Positions 24,326 through 32,082 of a stretch of DNA of 44,752 nt are shown here, piece after piece. The notes under the pieces were generated by a model. It made no database searches. It was given only the letters and a program-made list of their open reading frames with translations, and was not told the DNA's origin. Source of the stretch: Bacteroidales bacterium (GTDB lineage: Bacteria; Bacteroidota; Bacteroidia; Bacteroidales; P3); assembly GCA_017545365.1 (NCBI GenBank), contig JAFWOP010000017.1, forward strand, positions 1 through 44,752, given 5' to 3'. The position numbers and the translations under genes were made by a program. Positions within the stretch are counted from its first letter, which is position 1, and each line of letters begins with the position of its first letter.

Positions 24326-26329
24326 TCATATATTCATCCGCACACCCGCATAGCCCATGATGCCGTGCACTGGTCCCCATATCATGGTAGGTTCGAAGGT
24401 GGGGTTCCAGGGGTCGGCGGCATTGATGACGGGCAAGGGCTGGCGGTAGTTGGTCAGATTCTCGCCACCCACATACAGCGAGATGTGGCGGAAGCGGCGC
24501 GTGAACTGGACGTTCAGCTGGGGATAGGCGGGGAAACGCTCGTCCCACGACATGCTGCCGTCCTCCATCCGATAGGGGGTGGGCATGCGTCCGCCGCCGT
24601 TCAGCTGAAGAGTCACATCCAGCTGCAGCAAGCCCATATAGGGTTTCCATGCCACGGTGAACAGCCCTTTGTAGCGCGAGGTGAGGGGCTTTTCCATCAG
24701 CTGTCCGCCGTAGGTGCAGCGCACGTCGTTGTAGCGGAAGGCGGCCGTGAGCTCTAGTTCCTCGTCGAAGTCGATGGAGCCGTCCACTTGCGCCGTGTGC
24801 GAATACGAGAGGCCGTCGAGCATCGCGATGTTTATCTTGGAGGGGTCGGAGTCATAGTCCGCCACCAGCTGGTTGAAGAAATGTGTGTAGTAGTATTCGG
24901 CATTCAGTTTCAGGGTCTGGTCGCCTAGGGGGATATAAAAAGCTGCCGAGAGGCCGCTGTTCCACGCATCCTCCATGGCCAGATTTTGAGCCACAGAGAC
25001 CGTGCGGCCCGAAGCCAGCAGGTAGTGGTTCTCGGCCCAAGCGTGAGGAGAGCGGTAGCCCTTGCCGGTGGATAGGCGCAGCGTCACCACGTCGCTCACC
25101 ATCCATTTCACGTGAAGGCGTGGGGTGACAAAAGCACCATACAGACTGCTCTTGTCGGCCCGTAAGCCCGCCATCACAGTCAGACGGTAGGAGGGCTTAT
25201 AGGTGTACTCGGCATACACACCCGGCACCACTTCGGATTGCTGATTCATCAGAAGATAGCCGCCTAGTATCGAATCGGGCACACGCACAGGCCACACCCG
25301 CTCGTCCTTCCCCTGCATAAGCAGGCTGAGGCCGGCAGAAAGCTGATGGTGGTCGTTGAACTCGTGCTCGAGCATCAGGCGGGAATACAGGTCCCTGTTG
25401 TTGGTGGAAAAGTAACGTCTCCCGAACTCCCCTCTCAGGTTATAAAGACTGCCGGTGGCCATCAGTGCGACATTGGTGTTGTGTTCATAGTCCAGTAGCA
25501 GGGCATGCTTCATGTACGCCTCATAGCGGTTGGCATTCAGCTCCACACGGAAGGGGTTATCGGTCACCGACGGCATCTGTCCGCCCTCGCGCTTCTCGCG
25601 CATCAGGCCTATGCCGCCATGGAAGATATAGCGTCCGTTCACATATTTCCAGCGGTTTTGTGCGTGCCACTGGCCGATGGCGGGCGAGTCGTGCCAGCCG
25701 TCGTGGTTCATGTCATGGTGCATCCAGGCCTTCTCGCCGTGCAGCAGCAGCTCGGTACTGAGGTGGTGGTTCAAGTGCAGGTTGGCAACTACGTTGCCTT
25801 CGGTCTTCAAGCGGCTGTCGGTAAAGAGGTTGATATTAATGCCCGGCTCGCGGTCGGGTTTCTCATACTCCACATTAATCTGTCCTGTAATGCTCTGAAA
25901 GCCGCTTTTCACACTGGAAGCGCCTTTGCTCACCGAGATGCTGTTCATCCACGCCCCCGGCACATAGTTCAGCTCGTAGGGCGATGTAGCTCCCGCGAAG
26001 CAGGGCAGGTTCTCAATCATCATCTGCACATACTGGCCGCTCAGTCCCAGCAGCTTGATTTGGCGGGCACCCACGGCGGCATCGCTGTAGTTCACATCCA
26101 CGCTGGGATTGGCCACGAAGCTCTCGCCCAAGTTGCAGCAGGCGGCGCGGAAGAGGACGTCCTGACCCATCTTCTGACCATTCTCGGCCCCGCCCAAACG
26201 GGACACCCCTTCGGCTCGCGACCTTACGCTCACCTCGTTGAGGGTGGTCTTTTGGATTGTGTCCTGTTTCTGCGCCTCGGCACATAGCACCACGCACAGC
26301 AACAGGCATAATAAAATAAATTTCTTCAT
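24326..26329 (-). CDS. TonB-dependent outer-membrane receptor, probable metal or metallophore uptake
   Basis: A 667-aa protein starting at MKKFILLCLLLCVVLCAEAQ (signal peptide). An in-frame start at 26377 is rejected because it precedes this. After a TonB-box-like region (TTLNEVSVRSRAEG) comes the plug (about 45-160: GESFVANPSVDVNYSDAAVG, IKLLGLSGQYVQMMIENLP, ISVSKGASSVKSGFQSITGQ). A ~500-residue barrel ends in YVGGENLTNYRQP...GIMGYAGVRMNI. The N-terminal carboxypeptidase-like domain of SusC proteins is absent, and no SusD is present. Neighbouring HMA and Cys-rich genes point to metal transport rather than glycans. Confidence 0.9.
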   Translation of the reverse strand: MKKFILLCLLLCVVLCAEAQKQDTIQKTTLNEVSVRSRAEGVSRLGGAENGQKMGQDVLFRAACCNLGESFVANPSVDVNYSDAAVGARQIKLLGLSGQYVQMMIENLPCFAGATSPYELNYVPGAWMNSISVSKGASSVKSGFQSITGQINVEYEKPDREPGININLFTDSRLKTEGNVVANLHLNHHLSTELLLHGEKAWMHHDMNHDGWHDSPAIGQWHAQNRWKYVNGRYIFHGGIGLMREKREGGQMPSVTDNPFRVELNANRYEAYMKHALLLDYEHNTNVALMATGSLYNLRGEFGRRYFSTNNRDLYSRLMLEHEFNDHHQLSAGLSLLMQGKDERVWPVRVPDSILGGYLLMNQQSEVVPGVYAEYTYKPSYRLTVMAGLRADKSSLYGAFVTPRLHVKWMVSDVVTLRLSTGKGYRSPHAWAENHYLLASGRTVSVAQNLAMEDAWNSGLSAAFYIPLGDQTLKLNAEYYYTHFFNQLVADYDSDPSKINIAMLDGLSYSHTAQVDGSIDFDEELELTAAFRYNDVRCTYGGQLMEKPLTSRYKGLFTVAWKPYMGLLQLDVTLQLNGGGRMPTPYRMEDGSMSWDERFPAYPQLNVQFTRRFRHISLYVGGENLTNYRQPLPVINAADPWNPTFEPTMIWGPVHGIMGYAGVRMNI

Positions 26330-26426
26330 TACTGTAAGGATTTGAAAGTTACAATTCTCTATTTTTCTCATGACCATGTCATCAGCAGAGCCTGCCCACG
26401 GAAGCCGTCTGCTAAGAATTGAATCA

Positions 26427-26798
26427 TCAAACCCTCATCACAGGGCAGTTGCCCGCCAGCCATCCTGGCGGCCCGCCACAGTTGCCGTCACGTCGCATAC
26501 AGGCGGCACCGGCTGGGGTAGGCTGTTGCTGCACCGTAGGCCACTCATAGCACACCACGGCATAATCCATCACAACGGCCCCCACCTGAGGCGCAGGTTG
26601 CGACACATCGGCGGTAGATACTGGCGACACCGTGACAACCATACAGCTGCTCCCACGGGCACAACAGCCGCTGTCCTCGATGCTGAGCAGGCTCACCCTA
26701 CCCGAACAGGAACAACGCTGCCAGCCTATGCCGCCAGCCCCAAAGACCAGCAGCAGAAGCACCGACAGTGACACCATGATATGTGACAGCCTTTTCAT
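26427..26798 (-). CDS. Small Cys-rich membrane or exported protein, first in the TonB/HMA/hydE operon
   Basis: A 123-aa protein, ATG at 26798 (a GTG at 26822 is less likely). It has a hydrophobic N-terminal segment (MKRLSHIMVSLSVLLLLVFG) and then paired cysteines: RCSCSG, SGCCARGSSCM, and near the end CMRRDGNCGGPP...GNCP. It recalls the short 'HYC_CC_PP'-type proteins found beside metal TonB receptors in Bacteroidota, but the HYC motif itself is not seen, so I leave the family open. Nine or more Cys in an exported protein suggest metal binding or disulfides. It lies 97 bp upstream of the receptor. Confidence 0.6.
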   Translation of the reverse strand: MKRLSHIMVSLSVLLLLVFGAGGIGWQRCSCSGRVSLLSIEDSGCCARGSSCMVVTVSPVSTADVSQPAPQVGAVVMDYAVVCYEWPTVQQQPTPAGAACMRRDGNCGGPPGWLAGNCPVMRV

Positions 26799-26985
26799 CG
26801 CCCTAATAACGCATCTGGACACATATTATTGCACCACACCGCATTTTTTACACAGAGCTAGGCATGCAAATTGAACTTAGGAAAACGACTACCCTGCAAT
26901 GGTCGAATCCTAATAGCAGTGTACGTTTCGCGATAAAATGAAGAAGAGTTTTTTCTCTTTTTTATTCTCATATCAGAAAAAAGCG

Positions 26986-26993
26986 TATTTTTG
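26986..26993 (+). promoter_or_regulatory. Possible orphan -7 box (TATTTTTG)
   Basis: TATTTTTG followed by CAAATGC lies in the gene-free stretch 26799-27295, about 300 bp before the next start. No -33 element is clear. A second TATTTTTG lies at 27172-27179, about 116 bp before the lipoprotein ATG, and is a better candidate for that gene. Apart from these and a 9-codon ORF at 27102-27131, I see nothing in this stretch. Confidence 0.3.
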
Positions 26994-27295
26994 CAAATGC
27001 AAACCGACAGTTTATGGTTTGCAAAGAAAGCGCATTTTCGCCTTATTCCGTCCATTGAGAACTTCGACATATCTCTAAGTAAAACAAGGAATAGAGAGAA
27101 GATGAATTACTGCTGTGGTGCGTATTCGTAATTATTACGATACATCCATGGTGGAGCAATTCACCGAACTTTATTTTTGTTTTACAGGGAGTCGAAGCCC
27201 TTCAATGGAAAAATAGGGACGCAATGGATGGCTCCACTTTCTTCTTTTATGGCACCCCGACGAGCCTCGTCGTGCAAACAAAAAAACACAATACT

Positions 27296-27790
27296 ATGAC
27301 AAACAAATTAAAAGTATTTGCAATGCTATTCTGTATTGCGTTGTTCGGGACATTCAGTTCCTGCACAAAAGATGATGGCGGGTATTCTATGCCTTCAAAC
27401 GACAACGAAATCTACAACCTCCTTATCGGCAAATGGAGGGTGCAGATGAACAGTGTACAAGAATTGCCTTTCTACGATATTAATCTTTCTTGGACAGGGA
27501 CATTGTGGTTTAAGGAGTCTGGAGAATTGGAGGCAAATGGCGTGTGGCAAGAAATTGATTCTGATGGAAATCCCCATTCAGTATCCTGGTCTGGAATAGG
27601 CTCTTTCGCCCTATACAAACGTCATCTTGATATGGTTGTACCAAATTATGTGATGACTAATGGCAGCCTATTCGACTACAGTTGTACTATTCATTCTATT
27701 ACTGAGAGTAACATGACAATGTGGGGGAGCGGTAACAGCGGTATTTGGAACTTGGCTTATAAATTCCAGTGTACGAAAATTGAAGAATAA
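27296..27790 (+). CDS. Lipocalin-like lipoprotein of unknown function
   Basis: A 164-aa protein with a lipoprotein signal (NKLKVFAMLFCIALFGTFSSC, lipidated Cys23). The mature part begins near NLLIGKWRVQMNSVQ and continues with strands SWTGTLWFKESGELEANGVWQ, WSGIGSFALY and IHSITESNMTMWG. This 'L.GKW.....' opening with alternating strands is the pattern of small lipocalin-like domains common in Bacteroidales. No ligand can be inferred. Base composition is clearly more AT-rich than the flanking genes, and it sits alone in a repeat-rich gap; it may be a recent acquisition. The ATG at 27296 is chosen because it begins the signal peptide. Confidence 0.65.
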   Translation: MTNKLKVFAMLFCIALFGTFSSCTKDDGGYSMPSNDNEIYNLLIGKWRVQMNSVQELPFYDINLSWTGTLWFKESGELEANGVWQEIDSDGNPHSVSWSGIGSFALYKRHLDMVVPNYVMTNGSLFDYSCTIHSITESNMTMWGSGNSGIWNLAYKFQCTKIEE

Positions 27791-27974
27791 TTTATATTCT
27801 GATTATAATAGTAACGATTAGGATTCGTACGGAAGCTAACATTTATGGGGAGATGGTATAATACATTGAAACAATTCTAAAAATAGGAATTAACAATCGG
27901 CCACAACCAGACCTCCCCCTATAAAGTTAACACATTCCATTGTAAGTCCTCGAAGAGGCAACAGTACATTGTAC

Positions 27975-28075
27975 TTCACACATCTGTCGCCCTTTCGGGG
28001 CTTAACATGTCGTAATCACCGGTGCATGGGCTACTATTCCTGCATTGTGTTCTCTCGTCCCCTTTGGGGACTTTC
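27975..28075. repeat. REP-like intergenic repeat with small GC hairpins
   Basis: The stretch contains CGCCCTTTCGGGGC, a GTCCCC/GGGGAC hairpin with a TTT loop (28057-28071) and a 'gcatgggctac...tgcattgtgt' segment. This is the style of the degenerate extragenic repeats at 43167 and 44588 and of repeats common in Bacteroidales genomes. The rest of the gap 27791-28200 shows no gene. Confidence 0.45.
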
Positions 28076-28202
28076 AACCAACAAACTTGACACAACAAGA
28101 AATGGGAAGTCAAAAAGGCCAAAGGACTGGTAAGACTATCGGCAGGTGTGCAAAACCAGGAAAAGCCAGCAGCTTTTTTTTCGTGATGTGCGAAAGAATA
28201 TG

Positions 28203-28210
28203 TATCTTTG
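28203..28210 (+). promoter_or_regulatory. -7 box (TATCTTTG) for the 162-aa gene
   Basis: TATCTTTG is preceded after 19 bp by TTTCG (28179-28183), a partial -33 match. It lies 190 bp upstream of the ATG at 28400, predicting a long 5' leader. Confidence 0.6.
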
Positions 28211-28287
28211 CAGTACATAATAAAAAAAGAAACCATGCGTTAAGTAGTTTGTACCCATAGTTTTTAATTGATAAAACCTTGCTGTAC

Positions 28288-28362
28288 CGGATGCCAAAAG
28301 CATCCGTTGCAGGGGCGGTGTGTCCCTGTAGCGGAGAGAAATTTGACATAAAAAGGCATCCG
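28288..28362 (+). promoter_or_regulatory. Candidate structured RNA leader with alternative hairpins
   Basis: Within the ~190-nt leader of the 28400 gene, CGGATGC (28288-28294) pairs with GCATCCG (28300-28306) over a CAAAA loop. A second stem follows, GCAGGG/CCCTGT (28309-28314 with 28324-28329). A third segment, GGCATCCG (28355-28362), can pair with CGGATGCC (28288-28295) over 8 bp instead of the first hairpin. Two mutually exclusive folds are the hallmark of riboswitches and attenuators. No known class is recognised; it could also be a dispersed repeat that happens to lie here. Confidence 0.4.
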
Positions 28363-28399
28363 AGAGCAACGTATTATCCATTTCAAAATCTAAAAAACT

Positions 28400-28888
28400 A
28401 TGAGAAAAAGAATCAAACGCAATGGCACCCTGATGGCTTCGAGCAACGGCAGACAGACCCATCTGAGGCGGGAGCAGCTCAGGGTGTTGGAAAAGGACTT
28501 CCAGAAGCAGCTGGTGCACTACCACCAGCGGGTAAAAGAGGGCTACGAATGGGAGACCGACGAGCCTGCGGTGATGCGCGGCGAGAGCATGGTGATGGAG
28601 GAGTACAGCGACAAGCTCTGGGACTTGGGACTGCACGTGGAAAGCCTGATGCAGCTGATGCAGGCGGCCACGCATCTAATTGACTGGGAGCATGTGTTCA
28701 TCGGAGCTGACACCAACTACCACCACCGCAATCTCTCACGCTTCCGCCACCTCGTGAGCCGCTGCTGGGAGCGTGTACGCGAAGACCCCACGCTGGAACC
28801 CCTGCTGGCAGAAAGCACTGCCTATGACTGGTTCCTCGAGATAGAACGGAAATACGCCCACTGCAAAGGCACCGGCTGGATAGGCTAA
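28400..28888 (+). CDS. Protein of unknown function (162 aa)
   Basis: I do not recognise it. It is soluble-looking with no signal peptide or membrane segment. It starts basic (RKRIKRNGTLMASSNGRQ), then is largely helical and charged (LRREQLRVLEKDFQKQLVHYHQRVKEGYEW). A Trp/His/Arg-rich middle (DWEHVFIGADTNYHHRNLSRFRHLVSRCWERV) and YDWFLEIERKYAHCKGTGWIG complete it. GC content and codon use match the core genes, so it is probably real. It has a good -7 box and a long structured leader, and its stop is 17 bp from the convergent stop of the Card1-like gene. Confidence 0.7.
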   Translation: MRKRIKRNGTLMASSNGRQTHLRREQLRVLEKDFQKQLVHYHQRVKEGYEWETDEPAVMRGESMVMEEYSDKLWDLGLHVESLMQLMQAATHLIDWEHVFIGADTNYHHRNLSRFRHLVSRCWERVREDPTLEPLLAESTAYDWFLEIERKYAHCKGTGWIG

Positions 28889-28905
28889 AAAACAAGGCCC
28901 TACGG

Positions 28906-30087
28906 TCAGTCGAGCTCGCCCGTGATGCGGCGCATCTGCTCCGCCACGCGGGCCATAAGGTCGGCGTTGACCAGCGTCCCCTTGGGGCAAAGGGTGATGC
29001 CCATGATGGCGGCCACCGTCTGCAGGCGGTGGTCGTAGTCGTTCTTGAGGGTGAAAATGTAAGAATGGCTGGAAGGTCCTAGGAAAGACTCCTTGAGGGC
29101 CGAGGCCTTGTAGACTATCTCATTGAACATGTGGTCGGAAGCCACACCCGTCTTGCACTCCACGACAAAGAGCGTGTTGGCCTTGATGAAGACCACGTCC
29201 AGCTCGTTGTTGTGCTGGGTGCCGGGCCGCGCTATGCGCACCCCGATGGCTATCTGCTGGGGATTGACCAGACGCAAGAGAATATAGTAGACATACTCCT
29301 CGAACCAGCCGCCGGTGAGGTAGTCCACCTCGTCGGGCTGCAGCATCTCCTTTTGGCTAGGCACAAAGCCGAAGGCAGAGAGCAGGGCGGGCAGACCGGG
29401 GACGGCATTGTGATGGTGGGGGCCGCCAAAGGTGATGTCGTGGATAGGCCGTGGGCGGCGCATACCACGGTAGTTGACGCGCAGCTGCTCGATGGCATCG
29501 AAGGCACGGTGGGGCAGGCGCCGTGTGCGGAAGCATTCGAAGACGCGCAGGGCATCCGCCTCGCTGCGGATGGGGCGGTGGGAGCGCTCATGGAGGTCGT
29601 GGTTAAGTCCGTGGAGCCTGAAATACTCCGACATGGTCATGCGGTAGCGGATGGGCTCGATGGTGTCGGCATCGTCGTCGGGGTTCCCCACCGCCTTGGG
29701 GTCGAAGGGTGAGTTGATGATGAGGTTCTCACGCGTCTGCACGTAGAAGAGGCGGGCGTCGAACTGTGCAAAGACATGCTGCACGGCCAGCGCCAGATAC
29801 CGGGTGCCGCCCGCCAGGTTGACCCAGTACTCGGTCTCGGGCGACAGCCGCGACTGGAGCCGTCGGCTGATGCGTTCGTAGATGTAGCTGTCTTCGTCGC
29901 GCTTGAAGGCGACGAAGTTGATATGCTCTTCGGGCAGGCGGAACAATGCCGCATAGCGGGCCAGCAGCTGGCGGTTCTCGCGGGTGGCTATGAAGAGGAG
30001 CCGGTCGCCCTCCTGATAGTACTGCTTCAGGAAGAGGTAGGCGGCCAATGGCTCGTCGGGGTCGAATATGTTGACTAGTGTTTTCAT
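28906..30087 (-). CDS. Card1/Can2-like CARF-domain PD-(D/E)XK nuclease (DUF1887 type), without CRISPR
   Basis: A 393-aa protein beginning at MKTLVNIFDPDEPL. An in-frame ATG at 30105 is rejected for the ATGA overlap at 30087-30084. The N-terminal half looks like a CARF ligand-binding domain: Rossmann-type strands (DRLLFIATRENRQLL, HINFVAFKRDE) and the ligand-loop motif WVNLAGGTRYLALAVQHVF (about 89-106). The C-terminal half matches the Card1/DUF1887 nuclease: TGGWFEEYVYYILL, then NNELDVVFI (Asp297) and TLFVVECKTG (Glu310, Lys312), the D-x12-ExK core of PD-(D/E)XK enzymes. Characterised Card1/Can2 proteins are activated by cyclic tetra-adenylate from type III CRISPR Cas10 and cut nucleic acid. 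No Cas10, other cas gene or CRISPR array is in the window. It overlaps a T9SS cargo gene by 4 bp. Confidence 0.8.
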   Translation of the reverse strand: MKTLVNIFDPDEPLAAYLFLKQYYQEGDRLLFIATRENRQLLARYAALFRLPEEHINFVAFKRDEDSYIYERISRRLQSRLSPETEYWVNLAGGTRYLALAVQHVFAQFDARLFYVQTRENLIINSPFDPKAVGNPDDDADTIEPIRYRMTMSEYFRLHGLNHDLHERSHRPIRSEADALRVFECFRTRRLPHRAFDAIEQLRVNYRGMRRPRPIHDITFGGPHHHNAVPGLPALLSAFGFVPSQKEMLQPDEVDYLTGGWFEEYVYYILLRLVNPQQIAIGVRIARPGTQHNNELDVVFIKANTLFVVECKTGVASDHMFNEIVYKASALKESFLGPSSHSYIFTLKNDYDHRLQTVAAIMGITLCPKGTLVNADLMARVAEQMRRITGELD

Positions 30088-32060
30088 TTCAATACTTCTA
30101 TGCACCCCTGGTGCTGGGTGGCGTGGTGGATGCCGCGACCTACAAAGCGGTAAAAGTAAGTGCCGGCAGGGATGCGGCGCTCGGCAGGGTTCCAGAACTG
30201 GTCGTCGCGGCTGATGTTCTCGGCGCGGTAGACGATGCGGCCGGTGCGGTCGGCGATGACGAGCGAATTATAGGGGAAGCAGTGGTTCTCCACCAGCCCG
30301 CCGATAACGAAACGGTCGTTGATGCCGTCGCCGTTGGGCGTGACCACGTTGGGGAAAGTGAGCGAGCTGTCGCAGTGATCGCCATTCCAAAAGATATAGA
30401 GGTTATAGTATACGATGCTGTCACACCCTGCCTCGTTGACAAGGAGGAAGGGCAGGTTGCTTACCGTATCGGTGAAAAGGCTGTCGAGGAAGGCCCAAGG
30501 CAGCTGGCCTTCCATGATGGTGTCGTAGATGGCGGTGTCGCTGGCGGGGATGACGAAGAGGCGGCAGGTAACGATGCTGTCCTGTCCAAGGCTGCCGGGC
30601 AGGACAACGTTGAAGACTGTGTCGCCAAAAGCGGTAATGCCATGCAGCGTGTAGGGCAGCTGGTCGGGGCAGATGTAGTAGAGGGTGGTGTCGTAGATGT
30701 TGTCGACGACGGTGAGGTGGTAGTAGAGAAGGGTGTCGCATGCGGGCAAGACACCCTGCAGCAACAAGGTGTCAATTACCGAAGCGGTGAAGGCGTGGCC
30801 GCGGAAGGACCAAGGGAGCTGGTTTTCGACAATGGTGTCGTACCATGTGAGCGTGTCGTCGGGGATAAGCCGGAGGATATAATAACGCATCGTGTCGCAA
30901 TCGAAAGAGCGGATATTGGCCGAGTCGACACCCGGATGGAGGAAGGTGAGCGTCCCCCAGTGGTAGGGCAGCTGTGAGTGGCAGATGCTGTGTGTCATGG
31001 TATCGCGGACAAAGCAGCCGCATTTGGGGCCAGTGAGTAGGATGCTGTCGCTCGCCCAGCATTCGCCCAGCATCTCCAAACGGTTTATGCAGAGATATGG
31101 CACCGTCTTGTAATAGGCTGTAGGGGTCTCATAAAAGCGGAATATCGCCACACCGTGTGGCCGTGGGACGAAGTTGAAGTGATGGGTACTGACGTTGCTT
31201 TGTGTTGGTGGCACATTGGTCTGGGGCAGCTCTATCGATGCAAAGACCAGCGTGGTGTCGCGCAGCGGAATGTTATGTCCCATGGAAAAGAAATGATGCG
31301 CGGTGTCGTCTATATGAATGGAATAGACGATAGAGGGCAGCGCGGCTAATGAGTCACTGTGGTATCCGTTGTAGAAGTAGCGGAAACGGGAGGTATTGAG
31401 TATAAAGGTGTGGTTGCGAATGGGGTTCCACATCATGATGGTGTCGACATAGAAAGGGCTATATGCGGTGTCGAAAGGCACCTGGCACAGCGACTGCGTA
31501 AGCATGTTGGCCACTGAAGAAATTTGAGTGGGGTCGTAATCGAAGAAGGGCGGCACCGAGTCGCCATAGCAGCGTAGCGTGTCGGTGCGGATAATCATTG
31601 AATTTGAGTAGTTGGGCATGGTCAACTCAGGACAGAGCAGTTGTGGATTGGCGTTCATAGTGATGCTCCTAGGGCTGCAGAGGTCGCCGTCTGAGGGCGA
31701 GTCGATATAGTCATATCCAGTATGTGAGCGGACAAAGCCCGGCTTTTGCCAGTGGAACAGATTGATGTCGTGAAAATAGGCTGAAAGCTTGACCATGACG
31801 GTATCGCCACAGCCGAGGGTGACCCACTGCTCCTCGGCGGTGCTGTCGGGGAAGAGCGAGGAAGGATACCAGAACAAACTGTCGGCCCCTGCGGTCGCCC
31901 TCAAATGATAGCGTACCGAATCCAACTCAGGCGCGATGCCGGGGAGCAGCACCGTGTCCTCCACAATGAAATGCACCTCACAACTGTAAGGTATCTGCGC
32001 ATGGGAGGCCGTAAAGGCCAGCAACATGGGGAGAAGCATCAGGTATAATCGTTTCGGCAT
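30084..32060 (-). CDS. Secreted repeat protein with T9SS type B sorting domain
   Basis: A 658-aa protein with signal peptide (KRLYLMLLPMLLAFTASHAQ). The middle contains at least two imperfect ~75-residue repeats built on YDTIVENQLPWSFRGHAF / YDTIMEGQLPWAFLDSLF and CDTLLYYHLTVVD / CDSIVYYNLYIFW. A related half-repeat (SICHSQLPYHWGTLTF, YICPDQLPYTLHGITAFGD) is also present. The last ~90 residues (LTFPNVVTPNGDGINDRFVI, SLVIADRTGRIVYRAENI, RIPAGTYFYRFVG) are the CHU_C/gliding-associated domain that directs T9SS export. Function otherwise unknown. It follows the DUF389 gene by 22 bp, and its TGA overlaps the ATG of the Card1-like nuclease. Confidence 0.87.
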   Translation of the reverse strand: MPKRLYLMLLPMLLAFTASHAQIPYSCEVHFIVEDTVLLPGIAPELDSVRYHLRATAGADSLFWYPSSLFPDSTAEEQWVTLGCGDTVMVKLSAYFHDINLFHWQKPGFVRSHTGYDYIDSPSDGDLCSPRSITMNANPQLLCPELTMPNYSNSMIIRTDTLRCYGDSVPPFFDYDPTQISSVANMLTQSLCQVPFDTAYSPFYVDTIMMWNPIRNHTFILNTSRFRYFYNGYHSDSLAALPSIVYSIHIDDTAHHFFSMGHNIPLRDTTLVFASIELPQTNVPPTQSNVSTHHFNFVPRPHGVAIFRFYETPTAYYKTVPYLCINRLEMLGECWASDSILLTGPKCGCFVRDTMTHSICHSQLPYHWGTLTFLHPGVDSANIRSFDCDTMRYYILRLIPDDTLTWYDTIVENQLPWSFRGHAFTASVIDTLLLQGVLPACDTLLYYHLTVVDNIYDTTLYYICPDQLPYTLHGITAFGDTVFNVVLPGSLGQDSIVTCRLFVIPASDTAIYDTIMEGQLPWAFLDSLFTDTVSNLPFLLVNEAGCDSIVYYNLYIFWNGDHCDSSLTFPNVVTPNGDGINDRFVIGGLVENHCFPYNSLVIADRTGRIVYRAENISRDDQFWNPAERRIPAGTYFYRFVGRGIHHATQHQGCIEVLK

Positions 32061-32082
32061 GGTCGGACAAATTCAGTTGTGG

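Noticed and set aside
26858..27070. A 70-codon minus-strand open frame in the gap after the Cys-rich gene
   Set aside because: It crosses a candidate -7 box and AT tracts, and its composition is that of intergenic DNA.
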